A stretch of 8,500 nt of DNA from Candidatus Pelagibacterales bacterium. Lineage in GTDB: Bacteria > Pseudomonadota > Alphaproteobacteria > TMED109. The position numbers were made by a program, and so were the translations under genes. Below the pieces are notes generated by a model. It saw only the letters and a list, made by a program, of their open reading frames with translations. It was not told the DNA's origin and searched no databases. Location of the stretch: the NCBI GenBank assembly GCA_002732015.1, contig PCCU01000058.1, forward strand, positions 1-8,500, in the 5' to 3' direction. Shown piece after piece: positions 1-7,308 of this stretch (its first letter is position 1; every line of letters begins with the position of its first letter).

Positions 1-183
1 TCAAGAGAAAATCGTTTTTCTCCAGGGGACGGTGAATTACCTATTCATGAAATACTGAGATTTATAGATACTGACATACCTATAAGTATTGAGGTTCGCT
101 CACATGTATTAAATAGACTTTTCCCAGATGCTTCTGAACGTGCAAGCTACTTAATATTAGCATGCAAAAAGTTATTTGAGTGA
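1..183 (+). CDS. Sugar phosphate isomerase/epimerase-like protein, C-terminal end (partial)
   Basis: The gene is open from the left window edge in frame 1 and ends at TGA 181-183, leaving 60 visible residues. They begin with RENRFSPGDGELPIHEIL, continue with a strand reading IPISIEV, and end with a helix containing ERASYLILACKKLFE. The R-x-x-PG-x-G-E-L-x-(I/L) block followed by a vE(V/x) strand is the usual last barrel strand of the xylose isomerase-like TIM barrel family (AP endonuclease 2 fold). Members of that family isomerise or epimerise sugars and related polyols with a divalent metal; the Glu in ISIEV falls where these enzymes place a late barrel acidic residue. The exact substrate cannot be inferred from this fragment. 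It lies on the same strand as the SDR/amidohydrolase genes but is separated from them by a minus-strand gene, so a single transcript is unlikely. Confidence 0.72.
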   Translation, partial: SRENRFSPGDGELPIHEILRFIDTDIPISIEVRSHVLNRLFPDASERASYLILACKKLFE

Positions 184-235
184 ATTAAAGGAATAAATTT
201 TTAAAACTTAATTAAACATATATCTATTTTAAACT

Positions 236-601
236 TTAAATAATATTTTGGGAATTCATCACATCATATCTGTTTTCTTGATCACAATAATCTAGAATAC
301 ATCTTATAACTTTACTTACCTCTTCTTCAATAGAAGGATATTCTTCAAAATCATAGATATTGTAAATTTCTTTCAACTTTTCGTAATAATTTGATTTAAT
401 TTCTACTTCAAAAGAATTATCATTCATATAACATTCACCTGTACAACGAATTTTTTTGAATAGAACTTCATAATCTTCATTATTAATTACATGGAATACT
501 ATATGATTTAAAACATCATCAATTATTGAGTGATTTAGTACTTTTTTGAAATTATTTAAAATCTCAATATGATGTTTTTTTAAATATAAATTAAACCGCA
601 T
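236..601 (-). CDS. Small hypothetical protein, 121 aa
   Basis: I do not recognise this protein. It starts at ATG 601 and ends at TAA 236. It is charged and predicted mostly helical, with no signal peptide or membrane segment. A basic, His-rich start (LKKHHIEILNNFKKVLNHS) is followed by a Cys-containing middle (RCTGECYMND) and an acidic, Tyr-rich half (NIYDFEEYPSIEEEVSKVI). The three Cys in the middle and late part (RCTGEC, RCILDYC) are too irregular to call a zinc site. No Shine-Dalgarno sequence precedes the ATG, but a perfect TATAAT lies 8 nt upstream, which would fit a leaderless transcript. The gene points away from the SDR and towards the isomerase tail. Its amino acid mix looks protein-like, but long chance frames occur in such AT-rich DNA, so its reality is only moderately supported. 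Confidence 0.5.
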   Translation of the reverse strand: MRFNLYLKKHHIEILNNFKKVLNHSIIDDVLNHIVFHVINNEDYEVLFKKIRCTGECYMNDNSFEVEIKSNYYEKLKEIYNIYDFEEYPSIEEEVSKVIRCILDYCDQENRYDVMNSQNII

Positions 602-609
602 TGTGAGAA

Positions 610-615
610 ATTATA
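610..615 (-). promoter_or_regulatory. Candidate -10 box for the small hypothetical gene
   Basis: The minus strand reads TATAAT, a perfect sigma-70 -10 hexamer, ending 8 nt before the ATG at 601. This spacing would put transcription start at or next to the start codon, giving a leaderless mRNA. No convincing -35 box lies 16-18 nt upstream. In DNA this AT-rich such hexamers are common by chance, so only the spacing supports the call. Confidence 0.27.
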
Positions 616-680
616 AATTTGTCTAAAAATCAAATATACAAATTCTAGATTTTTTAATAAATTTTTATTATAGTAATATT

Positions 681-695
681 TATATATATATATAT
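681..695 (+). repeat. (TA)n run in the divergent spacer
   Basis: A 15-nt uninterrupted TA dinucleotide run sits inside a 125-nt almost pure A/T spacer (602-726) between the divergent small gene and the SDR gene. Such tracts melt and bend easily and often lie in promoter regions. Dinucleotide runs can also vary in length by slippage. No operator-like dyad with G/C content is visible around it. Confidence 0.6.
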
Positions 696-726
696 TTATT
701 AAATCCTTTTTCAATTAAAATATAAT

Positions 727-1518
727 ATGAATTTACAATTACAAGGGAAAATTGCAATGGTTGCAGCATCAAGCAAAGGACTTGGATATGGTATTGCTTA
801 TGAATTAGCCAAAGAGGGTGCAAATTTATCTATAGGCAGTAGAACTGAAACTGAAATTAAAAAAACTGCAAGAAAAATAGAAAATGAAACAAGTGTGAGC
901 GTTTTACCAACAATTCTTGATTCATCTAAGGCTGAATCAATAGAAAAATGGACTAAAAAAACTTTAGAACATTATGGAGGTGTTGATTTATTAGTTGTAA
1001 ATGCAGGCGGTCCACCACCAGGAAAATTTGAGATATTTACAGATGAAGACTGGATGAATGCTTTCGAACTAAATCTTATGAGTGCCGTAAGAATGATCAG
1101 ATCAGTTCTTCCATCAATGAGAAGTAGAGGCGGAGGTTCTATACTGACCATTACCTCATCTTCAGTCAAAGAACCAATTGATGTTCTTATTCTATCAAAT
1201 GTGATGAGATCTGGTACTACAAGCCTCGTAAAAAGTTTATCCTTACAGTTAGCATGTGATGGCATACGTATCAACAATCTTATGCCTGGAAGAATTGAAA
1301 CTGAAAGGTTGAAAACTATAGACTTAAAAACTGCTGAAAAAAATAAAATCAGTATTGAAGATCAAATAAATTCCAATTTCTCAGAGATACCACTAAACCG
1401 TTATGGTACTATAGAAGAATTTGGAAAAGTTGGTGCTTTTTTACTTTCAGATGCATCAAGTTATATTACCGGATCAAGTATAGCTGTAGATGGTGGAATT
1501 ATAAAAACTGTTTGGTGA
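727..1518 (+). CDS. SDR family oxidoreductase with a degenerate catalytic motif (BKR-like)
   Basis: At 263 aa this has normal length for a classical short-chain dehydrogenase/reductase, a cytoplasmic NAD(P)-dependent Rossmann enzyme. The N-terminal glycine motif is AASSKGLGYGIA (residues 13-24), with the first Gly of the usual TGxxxGxG replaced. NAGG follows at 92-95 and the structural Asn at 116 (ELNLM). The C-terminal cofactor/substrate region has INNLMPGRIETER, and the ending SSYITGSSIAVDGG is typical. The catalytic Ser is at 144, but the Tyr and Lys of YxxxK are replaced by S157 and R161 (LSNVMRSG). The family includes a subgroup resembling beta-ketoacyl-ACP reductase that lacks the standard tetrad, and this protein fits it, so activity should not be assumed. 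The ATG at 727 has no Shine-Dalgarno, but the next Met (11) lies inside strand beta-1, so 727 is the right start. It is first in the amidohydrolase operon. Confidence 0.9.
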   Translation: MNLQLQGKIAMVAASSKGLGYGIAYELAKEGANLSIGSRTETEIKKTARKIENETSVSVLPTILDSSKAESIEKWTKKTLEHYGGVDLLVVNAGGPPPGKFEIFTDEDWMNAFELNLMSAVRMIRSVLPSMRSRGGGSILTITSSSVKEPIDVLILSNVMRSGTTSLVKSLSLQLACDGIRINNLMPGRIETERLKTIDLKTAEKNKISIEDQINSNFSEIPLNRYGTIEEFGKVGAFLLSDASSYITGSSIAVDGGIIKTVW

Positions 1519-1560
1519 AAAGTTTACTAACCATTAATAATATTTATATTAAAATATATT

Positions 1561-2577
1561 ATGAAAAGGGATAAAATTGAGATTTTTAAATCTGCATCAG
1601 TCATAGACACACACGCTCATGTTGTTTTAGAAGAAACTGAAAAATCTGCAGGAGCTTTAGGTCCAGAAATGCTTTTTGATGGTCAAACTCCAGTTTACAG
1701 AATCGGTGATTATCACTTAAAGGGAGTTAATTATAAAAATACAGCTTTTATGGACCCAAAAATTCGAATTGAAAAAATGGATGAAGCAAATATTGATTTA
1801 CAAGTTCTTACTCCTAATCCGCTGACATATTTCCACTATTCAAAAAAAGATTTATCAATTAATTTTTCAAAAAAACATAACGATTCATTGTCCTATCACA
1901 TAAAATATGCACCATCTAGATTAGTCGGAATGGCAAATCTACCTTTACAGGACCCATCTGCTTCAGTAGATGAATTACATAGAGCAATTGAAGATTTAAA
2001 TTTATGTGGTGCTGCAATTGGTACATCCAGCATATATCAGTTAGATGATCCAATATATGATTCTCTATATGATGTATTTGAGTCATTCGAAGTTCCTCTA
2101 TTCATTCATCCGGCTCCGTCAGGGATTGATAGGCCAATAATTGATGATTCATTAAAGAGATATGAATTAGATTTAATGATAGGATTTTCATTTCAAGAAA
2201 CAATTGCTGTTGCAAATTTAATCTATGGAGGAGTATTAGAGAGACATCCAAATCTGAATGTCTGCGTAAGTCATGGTGGAGGAATGCTTCCGTTTGTTGC
2301 AGGTCGGTTAATCAAAGCTTGTAAAAAACGGCCTTGGATACCTGAAAGATTGAAGGTTGATGGTGCATTTGAATCAGAAATGAAAAAAATATGGTATGAT
2401 AGCCATGTTCATTCTAAAGAGGCTCTAGAACTATTAATTAAAGTTGTCGGTGATGATAAAATTGTTTACGGTACTAACTTCGCAGGATGGGATCAACCTG
2501 ACAAATATGACATTAACAAAACTACTAGTAATAAGTGGTATAAAAATACTCTAGAATTATTCATGATACAAAAATGA
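1561..2577 (+). CDS. Amidohydrolase, ACMSD-like (COG2159 type)
   Basis: This 338-aa protein is a metal-dependent TIM-barrel enzyme of the amidohydrolase 2 type. The group includes aminocarboxymuconate semialdehyde decarboxylase (ACMSD), resorcylate-type decarboxylases and related hydratases acting on aromatic-ring or ring-cleavage acids. Visible landmarks are the metal-binding HxH in IDTHAHV (H18, H20), MDEANIDLQVLTPNP (73-87), the PSRLVGMANLPLQDP block (118-132), H183 in LFIHPAPSG and H238 in VSHGGGMLPF. These match the family order well. The last barrel strand reads VYGTNFAGWD, so the conserved metal/catalytic Asp of GTD is N306, although D311 lies five residues on. No signal peptide is present, so it is cytoplasmic. 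The gene follows the SDR by 42 nt and precedes the next amidohydrolase by 4 nt, so it is surely co-transcribed with the latter. Decarboxylase and hydrolase roles cannot be separated from sequence alone. Confidence 0.9.
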   Translation: MKRDKIEIFKSASVIDTHAHVVLEETEKSAGALGPEMLFDGQTPVYRIGDYHLKGVNYKNTAFMDPKIRIEKMDEANIDLQVLTPNPLTYFHYSKKDLSINFSKKHNDSLSYHIKYAPSRLVGMANLPLQDPSASVDELHRAIEDLNLCGAAIGTSSIYQLDDPIYDSLYDVFESFEVPLFIHPAPSGIDRPIIDDSLKRYELDLMIGFSFQETIAVANLIYGGVLERHPNLNVCVSHGGGMLPFVAGRLIKACKKRPWIPERLKVDGAFESEMKKIWYDSHVHSKEALELLIKVVGDDKIVYGTNFAGWDQPDKYDINKTTSNKWYKNTLELFMIQK

Positions 2578-2581
2578 CAAT

Positions 2582-3910
2582 ATGACAATTAAAAATTTGA
2601 TAGAAAATGTTACGATAATCGATGGTCTTGGTAACGAACCATTTAAAGGTAATGTTTTAATAGAAAATAATTTAATAAGTAAAATCTATAAAAGCAGCTC
2701 AAATCAAACATTACACGAAGAAGTCAAATTGATCAATGGCAAAAATAAGTACCTTTTACCTGGATTAATTGATGGTCATTGTCATAGCTCATTTGATGAA
2801 GTTTCATCAAATGATGAATTATTTTATCATAGAAATAGACCTGGATTAGCAGCAATAATTGCGTCAACAAATCTAAATAAGATTTTACGATCGGGAGTAA
2901 CAAGTATATGCGATCCTGACTCGATACATGAACTTGGATATGATCTTAAAGACGCTGTAGAAAGTAATGTTATTCCTGGTCCAAGAATTTCTACTGGTGG
3001 TTATGCATTACTTACATCCGTTGGGGGAACAGCCGGAAGATTAATTCCTGATAAAGGAGTGATTGGATATGGAAAAGTAGTTAGTGGTCCTGATGAAATT
3101 ATCTCAGAGGTAAGAAGACAAATAAAAATGGGAGCTGACTGGATTAAAGTTCATGTTAGTGGTTTAATACCCAGTCATAAAAAACGTGGAGAATTATCAG
3201 TATGGTCCAGAGATGAATTAGAGCTTGTGTGTAAGGTTGCACATGATTTAGGCACGCCTGTGATGGGACATTGTAGGGGAGCAATTTCAGTAAGGGATGC
3301 TGCTTTGTCTGGTTTTGACATGATTTTACATGGAACTCTTATGGATGAAGAAGCACTGGATGCGGTAATTACAAAAAATGTAGCATTAGTTCCAACATTT
3401 ACTTTTCAGGCAAATTTAATTGACCATGGAAATTCTATAGGTGCATCTGAATTCATAAAAGATTTATTTCGCAGAGAAATTGAAGATAGTTGTCAAATGC
3501 TTAGGAAGGCATATGAAAATGGAGTAAAGATTCTTTGTGGTTCAGAAAGTGGCTTTTCTGTAACGCCATATGGACATTGGCATTACAGAGAAATGGAAGT
3601 TCTGATTAAAGAATTGGGATTTACTGAATTAGAAGCAATAAAAAGTGCGACATCTGATAACGCTTTTACTATTCAACTTGAAGGTAAACTTGGACGTGTA
3701 GAAGAAGGGTGCATTGCTGACCTGATTTTAATAAATAAAAATCCTGTTAAAGATATATCTGTATTAGGTAATTTAAAAAATATTGAACTTGTAATGAAGG
3801 ATGGGATAATTCAAAAATTTTATGATCAGCCAGAGCGGAAACCAATAAGTGGTTGGCGTGTCACGAATTTAGGTGAAATATTAACACAAAATGTTGCTAA
3901 CAATAAGTAA
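2582..3910 (+). CDS. Amidohydrolase, imidazolonepropionase-like (COG1228 type)
   Basis: This 442-aa cytoplasmic metal-dependent hydrolase has the two-part layout of its class. A small beta domain (residues 1-60 and about 370-415, ending EEGCIADLILINKNPVKD) flanks a TIM barrel. Metal and catalytic landmarks are HxH in GLIDGHCH (H66, H68), K189 in DWIKVHVSG (the position of the bridging, often carbamylated Lys), H230 in VMGHCRGA and H250 in ILHGTL. The last barrel strand reads ILCGSESGFSVTPYG, so E322 stands where most relatives carry the Asp of GTDxG. Related enzymes hydrolyse cyclic or linear amide bonds, such as imidazolones, Xaa-Pro peptides and N-acyl amino acids. The substrate here is unknown. 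It begins 4 nt after the previous stop (ATGACAATATGACAAT), so translation is probably coupled. It ends 44 nt from the convergent sulfatase gene. Confidence 0.9.
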   Translation: MTIKNLIENVTIIDGLGNEPFKGNVLIENNLISKIYKSSSNQTLHEEVKLINGKNKYLLPGLIDGHCHSSFDEVSSNDELFYHRNRPGLAAIIASTNLNKILRSGVTSICDPDSIHELGYDLKDAVESNVIPGPRISTGGYALLTSVGGTAGRLIPDKGVIGYGKVVSGPDEIISEVRRQIKMGADWIKVHVSGLIPSHKKRGELSVWSRDELELVCKVAHDLGTPVMGHCRGAISVRDAALSGFDMILHGTLMDEEALDAVITKNVALVPTFTFQANLIDHGNSIGASEFIKDLFRREIEDSCQMLRKAYENGVKILCGSESGFSVTPYGHWHYREMEVLIKELGFTELEAIKSATSDNAFTIQLEGKLGRVEEGCIADLILINKNPVKDISVLGNLKNIELVMKDGIIQKFYDQPERKPISGWRVTNLGEILTQNVANNK

Positions 3911-3954
3911 GATAATTAGAAATTTATCAGAGTTAAAAATTTAAAATCTTTATC

Positions 3955-5439
3955 TTATAACAAGTTTTCAAGTTCATTTAAATTATTAAAATACCTTTTA
4001 AGAATCTTCTTGTTTGAATTTTTTTTATATCCAATATTATTTATTTCATGAGGATCTTCACTCAAGTCGTATAATTCATGTTCGAAATCATCAAAATTGG
4101 AGTTTTTTGTAACTCTCATTTTTTTATTATTTACTAATCCTAAATTAGTTACTCCTCCCCCAATGCCATAATATCTAGAATACTTGATTTTCCCATCAAA
4201 ATATCCAGTATTCGCATATCTTACCTTTTCAACTCCCGGGTACCATGGCCACTCTTGTGCAAAATATACTGAATTTCTTACCGTTTTTGAGGGATCGTTA
4301 AGTAACCTAGTTAAGCTTTTACCTTCAAATTTTTCTAATTGACGATCACTTCCCCCAGCAAGATCAATTATTGTTCTTGCTAAATCGATATGACTTGAAA
4401 GACTTTTTGTTATTTGTGAAAAATTCATATCTGGAGTAGTAATATAGAGTGGCACCTTCATTGTTTCTTCATAATTCCAAGGACCTTTTGAACGAAGTTT
4501 ATGGGAACCACATTGATCACCGTGATCTGAAGTAAATATAATAATTGTATTCTTAAATAAATTATTTCTTTGAATCAAATGTAGCAGATTTTCTAAGTAA
4601 TAATCATTTAAAACATGCAAATGTAAATAATAATTTATTTGTTGCAACCAAAGTTTTTCATTTTCATCTGATATATATCCAGGCCGGGAGAATTTAAGCA
4701 TTGAATCCATCCATACTCTATGAACATTTGGTTTTTTATTAAGATCATCATAAAAATTTATAGGTAATTTACTTAAATACTCTGGAATATTCAGATCAAA
4801 TCCTGGCAAATTATTTTTCCTTCCCCATTTTCTTTTTTCTAAGTTCAATCTTGTCTTTTTTGTATATTCTGGAGATTTCTTCCAAAACCATTTTTGATCA
4901 ACTGGAAACCACATTATATCATGAGGATTAACAAAACTTGTACAAAGAAACCATGGTTTTTTATCATGAGAATGATTTTTTAACCATTGATAAGTCTCTT
5001 TATATATTAACGGATCATATTCAGTGCCACTATTAGGAAGACCCCAGAAAGACATATCGTTTCCAAACCAATCAGCAAATCCAAATTCTTCCATTTGAGG
5101 TTGTGGTTTTGATTGCAGATGCCATTTCCCCTTGTACGCAGTGTAGTATCCTAAATCCTTTAATGATTTACCTAATGTTAAATATCCCGTCTTTAATTGA
5201 GTATTATTATTTGTTGATGAATTTTCTTTTACTCCATGTTGATGAATATATTTCCCAGTAAATATAGTAGCTCTTGAAGGTGAACAAGGTGAAGTATGAG
5301 TATAATGATTATTGAATGATAGACTTCTCGATTTTAATTTTTCCCGTCCTGGCAGATTTACAGATTTAGGAATCCACTCATTATTTCTTTCCTGATCAGT
5401 AATAATTAAAAGAATATTATATTTGTTATCTTCGCCCAT
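3955..5439 (-). CDS. Type I (formylglycine) sulfatase
   Basis: This 494-aa alkaline phosphatase-superfamily sulfatase hydrolyses sulfate esters using a formylglycine made from the Cys of its signature. Numbered from the ATG at 5439, the signature is CSPSR (C52-R56) followed by ATIFTGKY. Metal ligands are D15-Q16 in IITDQ near the start and D305-H306 in FTSDHGD. Further active-site residues are K105 and H107 in KGKWH, H173 in NPHD and K318 in SKGPWNYEE. The typical ending ELYDLSEDPHEINNI is present, so the enzyme looks intact. A TTG start at 5448 would add three residues; I prefer the ATG. There is no signal peptide, so it should act in the cytoplasm, unlike the many exported polysaccharide sulfatases. 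It lies 31 nt downstream of dctM on the same strand (22 nt if TTG is used), pointing to co-transcription with the transporter. No maturase gene is in the window. Phosphonate monoester hydrolases share this fold and are the main alternative. Confidence 0.9.
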   Translation of the reverse strand: MGEDNKYNILLIITDQERNNEWIPKSVNLPGREKLKSRSLSFNNHYTHTSPCSPSRATIFTGKYIHQHGVKENSSTNNNTQLKTGYLTLGKSLKDLGYYTAYKGKWHLQSKPQPQMEEFGFADWFGNDMSFWGLPNSGTEYDPLIYKETYQWLKNHSHDKKPWFLCTSFVNPHDIMWFPVDQKWFWKKSPEYTKKTRLNLEKRKWGRKNNLPGFDLNIPEYLSKLPINFYDDLNKKPNVHRVWMDSMLKFSRPGYISDENEKLWLQQINYYLHLHVLNDYYLENLLHLIQRNNLFKNTIIIFTSDHGDQCGSHKLRSKGPWNYEETMKVPLYITTPDMNFSQITKSLSSHIDLARTIIDLAGGSDRQLEKFEGKSLTRLLNDPSKTVRNSVYFAQEWPWYPGVEKVRYANTGYFDGKIKYSRYYGIGGGVTNLGLVNNKKMRVTKNSNFDDFEHELYDLSEDPHEINNIGYKKNSNKKILKRYFNNLNELENLL

Positions 5440-5470
5440 ATTATTCAATTTTTCATTTATTATATAATTT

Positions 5471-6763
5471 CTAATTATAATATACTAAGAAAGGAAACAA
5501 TATCAGTAGTATTACAATAAAAATATCAGCGGCAATAAATCTTGTTGATTGTTTAAATATTTCACTCAATGGTACATGAGGATTCATTCCATGTATAACA
5601 AATACATTAAATCCCAAAGGTGGTGTTACGTAACCTATTTCCATCATTTTTACTAGCAGAATTCCTATCCATATTCCATCAAAACCTAAATCTACCAAAA
5701 CTGGATATACTATAGGCAAGGTAATTAACATTATTTCAATTGGTCCCAAAAACATCCCAAGCGGAATATAAAGTAATAATACGAGAATGAGGATATACAT
5801 CCTATCTAACTCTAAATTTATTACTGAATCAGTTAATGAATAAGGGATATTAGCTAATGATAAAAACATAGTGAATATAGAGGCACCAACGATTATGATG
5901 AATATCATACTAGTTGTAACACTTGTTTCTACAAGAGCATCAATAAGTTTCTTTGGTTCTTCCATTATGTTCGGTAAAGCTAAAACAAAAGCCCCAAGAG
6001 CTCCAATCGCTGCTGCCTCTGTTGGTGTAGCTATACCAGCATAAATACCACCAAGAACCATAAATATGAGAAATATAAAACCCCATAGTCCATTCAGCGA
6101 TTTAATTTTTGTTTTAATATCAGTCTTATCACCTCTTGGGGCTAATTTTGGATCAAGTGTAGCCGAGATTAAATTAACTAGCATATTCGCTAAAATTGTT
6201 AAAATTCCCGGTATAATGCCCGCGATTAATAGTTTTCCAATTGAAAGGTCAGTAATCATTCCATAAATAATTAAAACTATACTAGGAGGTATAAGTATTC
6301 CTATTGACCCCCCACCTGCTACCGCTGCACATGCAAATCCCGAATTATACCCATACTTCTCCATTTCAGGCACCGCGACTTTACCCAAAGTTGCAGCAGT
6401 TGCAGCACTTGAACCTGTAGCAGCAGCAAATAAACCGCATCCAAGAGAGCTCGCCATCCCCAATCCCCCTGGTAAACCACCGACTATTTTGAAACCAGCG
6501 GAGTATGCTTTTTGAGCTAAACCTGCAGTTAATGATAAATGTCCCATCAAAATGAAAAGGGGTACTGAAATCAAAACAAAATTTGAAACAGTGTTGTACG
6601 CAGAAGATACAAGAATCAAAGATGCGGCTTTATAACTTTTTAGATACCAAATCCCACAAAAACCGACTATTAAAAGACTAAAACCAATCTGAAGCTTTAA
6701 TGAAAAAAAGAAAATTAATAACGAAATTGTTATTATACCCGTTAACAAAATCTCACTTATCAA
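5471..6763 (-). CDS. dctM: TRAP transporter large permease, DctM family
   Basis: This 430-aa inner-membrane protein is the ion-coupled transport subunit of a tripartite ATP-independent periplasmic transporter. It is hydrophobic throughout, with about a dozen membrane segments, and has normal length for DctM. Family landmarks are SVPLFILMGHLSLTAG (66-81), the small-residue stretch LFAAATGSSAATAATLG (111-127), GSIGILIPPS (152-161), YAGIATPTEAAAIGA (241-255) and GYVTPPLGFNVFVIHG (377-392). The start is TTG at 6763, overlapping the end of dctQ by 11 nt, with no Shine-Dalgarno. A second TTG five codons on is also possible. The overlap suggests translation coupled to dctQ. The sulfatase gene follows closely on the same strand. 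The family usually carries carboxylates, sulfonates or sugar acids, but the permease does not reveal which. Confidence 0.95.
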   Translation of the reverse strand: MISEILLTGIITISLLIFFFSLKLQIGFSLLIVGFCGIWYLKSYKAASLILVSSAYNTVSNFVLISVPLFILMGHLSLTAGLAQKAYSAGFKIVGGLPGGLGMASSLGCGLFAAATGSSAATAATLGKVAVPEMEKYGYNSGFACAAVAGGGSIGILIPPSIVLIIYGMITDLSIGKLLIAGIIPGILTILANMLVNLISATLDPKLAPRGDKTDIKTKIKSLNGLWGFIFLIFMVLGGIYAGIATPTEAAAIGALGAFVLALPNIMEEPKKLIDALVETSVTTSMIFIIIVGASIFTMFLSLANIPYSLTDSVINLELDRMYILILVLLLYIPLGMFLGPIEIMLITLPIVYPVLVDLGFDGIWIGILLVKMMEIGYVTPPLGFNVFVIHGMNPHVPLSEIFKQSTRFIAADIFIVILLILFPFLVYYN

Positions 6764-7238
6764 GTTTTTGATTCGAAAATAATTTAAATAAAATCACAAA
6801 AATATAAATTAATATTCCTAGAGAAAGACATAATTTAGAAGGATATTTAGGAAAACCTGCCATTCCAGGTAGTATTTCATTAATCTCATAAGACTTTAAA
6901 AAATCTGAAAAGGAATGCCAGAATAGAATTGAAGAAATCATAATTAAGATAATATAATTTATATTTCTTATAAAGAATTGTTGATTCGTGTTAAGTTTAT
7001 TATAAATGATATTTATTGAGATATGGCGATTTGTAAATTCAGTATAACCTAAACCAAAATAAACAATAGAAATCATTAATAACAATGAAAATTCCATTGC
7101 ACCTAATATTGGTGAATTGAAAAAAAATCTTGAAAATACATCCAGACTTACAACAATCATCGTCAATAAAATGGATAATGCAGAAAGAATCCCAAAAAAT
7201 TTTGACGTATTATATATAGTATTTTTTAATTTTGACAA
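6753..7238 (-). CDS. dctQ: TRAP transporter small permease, DctQ family
   Basis: This 161-aa protein has four membrane segments, at about residues 13-33, 47-65, 89-108 and 135-153, as expected for the small subunit that partners DctM. Conserved features are VVSLDVFSRFFFNSPILGAMEF after the first segment, the RHISINIIYNKL loop with its usual His, and a late P-x-x-L-x-LSLGILIYIF helix. The only usable start is TTG at 7238: an in-frame TAG lies five codons upstream and the first internal Met falls inside the first membrane segment. No Shine-Dalgarno is visible. With the hairpin just upstream, this predicts much lower output than the receptor gene. DctQ genes diverge quickly, so identification rests on topology, these short motifs and the position between dctP and dctM. 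Confidence 0.9.
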   Translation of the reverse strand: MSKLKNTIYNTSKFFGILSALSILLTMIVVSLDVFSRFFFNSPILGAMEFSLLLMISIVYFGLGYTEFTNRHISINIIYNKLNTNQQFFIRNINYIILIMISSILFWHSFSDFLKSYEINEILPGMAGFPKYPSKLCLSLGILIYIFVILFKLFSNQKLDK

Positions 7239-7267
7239 TAATATTAGAGTCTAAATGATTAATGACG

Positions 7268-7298
7268 AAAAAAGTGCTAGAATTTCTCCTAGCACTTT
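7268..7298 (-). terminator. Intrinsic terminator-like hairpin between dctP and dctQ
   Basis: A perfect 10-bp inverted repeat (AAAGTGCTAG at 7271-7280, CTAGCACTTT at 7289-7298) encloses an 8-nt loop. Read on the minus strand it lies 10 nt past the dctP stop and runs into six consecutive U residues (A at 7268-7273 on the plus strand). That is the form of a Rho-independent terminator. Because dctQ, dctM and the sulfatase follow with no obvious new promoter, it most likely acts as a partial terminator or as a 3' stabiliser of dctP mRNA, giving more receptor than permease. On the plus strand the run after the stem is interrupted (TTTATTTAATT), so termination in that direction would be weaker. Confidence 0.8.
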
Positions 7299-7308
7299 AT
7301 TTAATTAG

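Noticed and set aside
184..235. Possible terminator after the isomerase fragment
   Set aside because: The repeated TTTTAAA(A)CTT copies are direct rather than inverted, and no stable stem can be drawn.
721..726. Perfect TATAAT directly before the SDR ATG as a -10 box
   Set aside because: Transcription would begin inside the gene, after the ATG, and the next Met is within beta-1 of the Rossmann fold.
1195..1209. Calling the SDR a pseudogene because of its lost Tyr/Lys
   Set aside because: The frame is intact at full length and all other family blocks are kept, which fits a divergent subgroup better than decay.
972..1277. A 101-codon minus-strand reading frame inside the SDR gene
   Set aside because: It lies fully opposite a well-supported SDR gene, has no family resemblance, and its sequence mirrors conserved SDR codons.
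3909..3956. Possible bidirectional terminator between the convergent operons
   Set aside because: The arms AAGATAA and TTATCTT pair over only 7 bp around a 34-nt loop, with weak A/T pairing and no proper U-tract.
6066..6266. A 66-codon plus-strand reading frame inside dctM
   Set aside because: It is opposite conserved DctM membrane segments and shows no protein-like features of its own.
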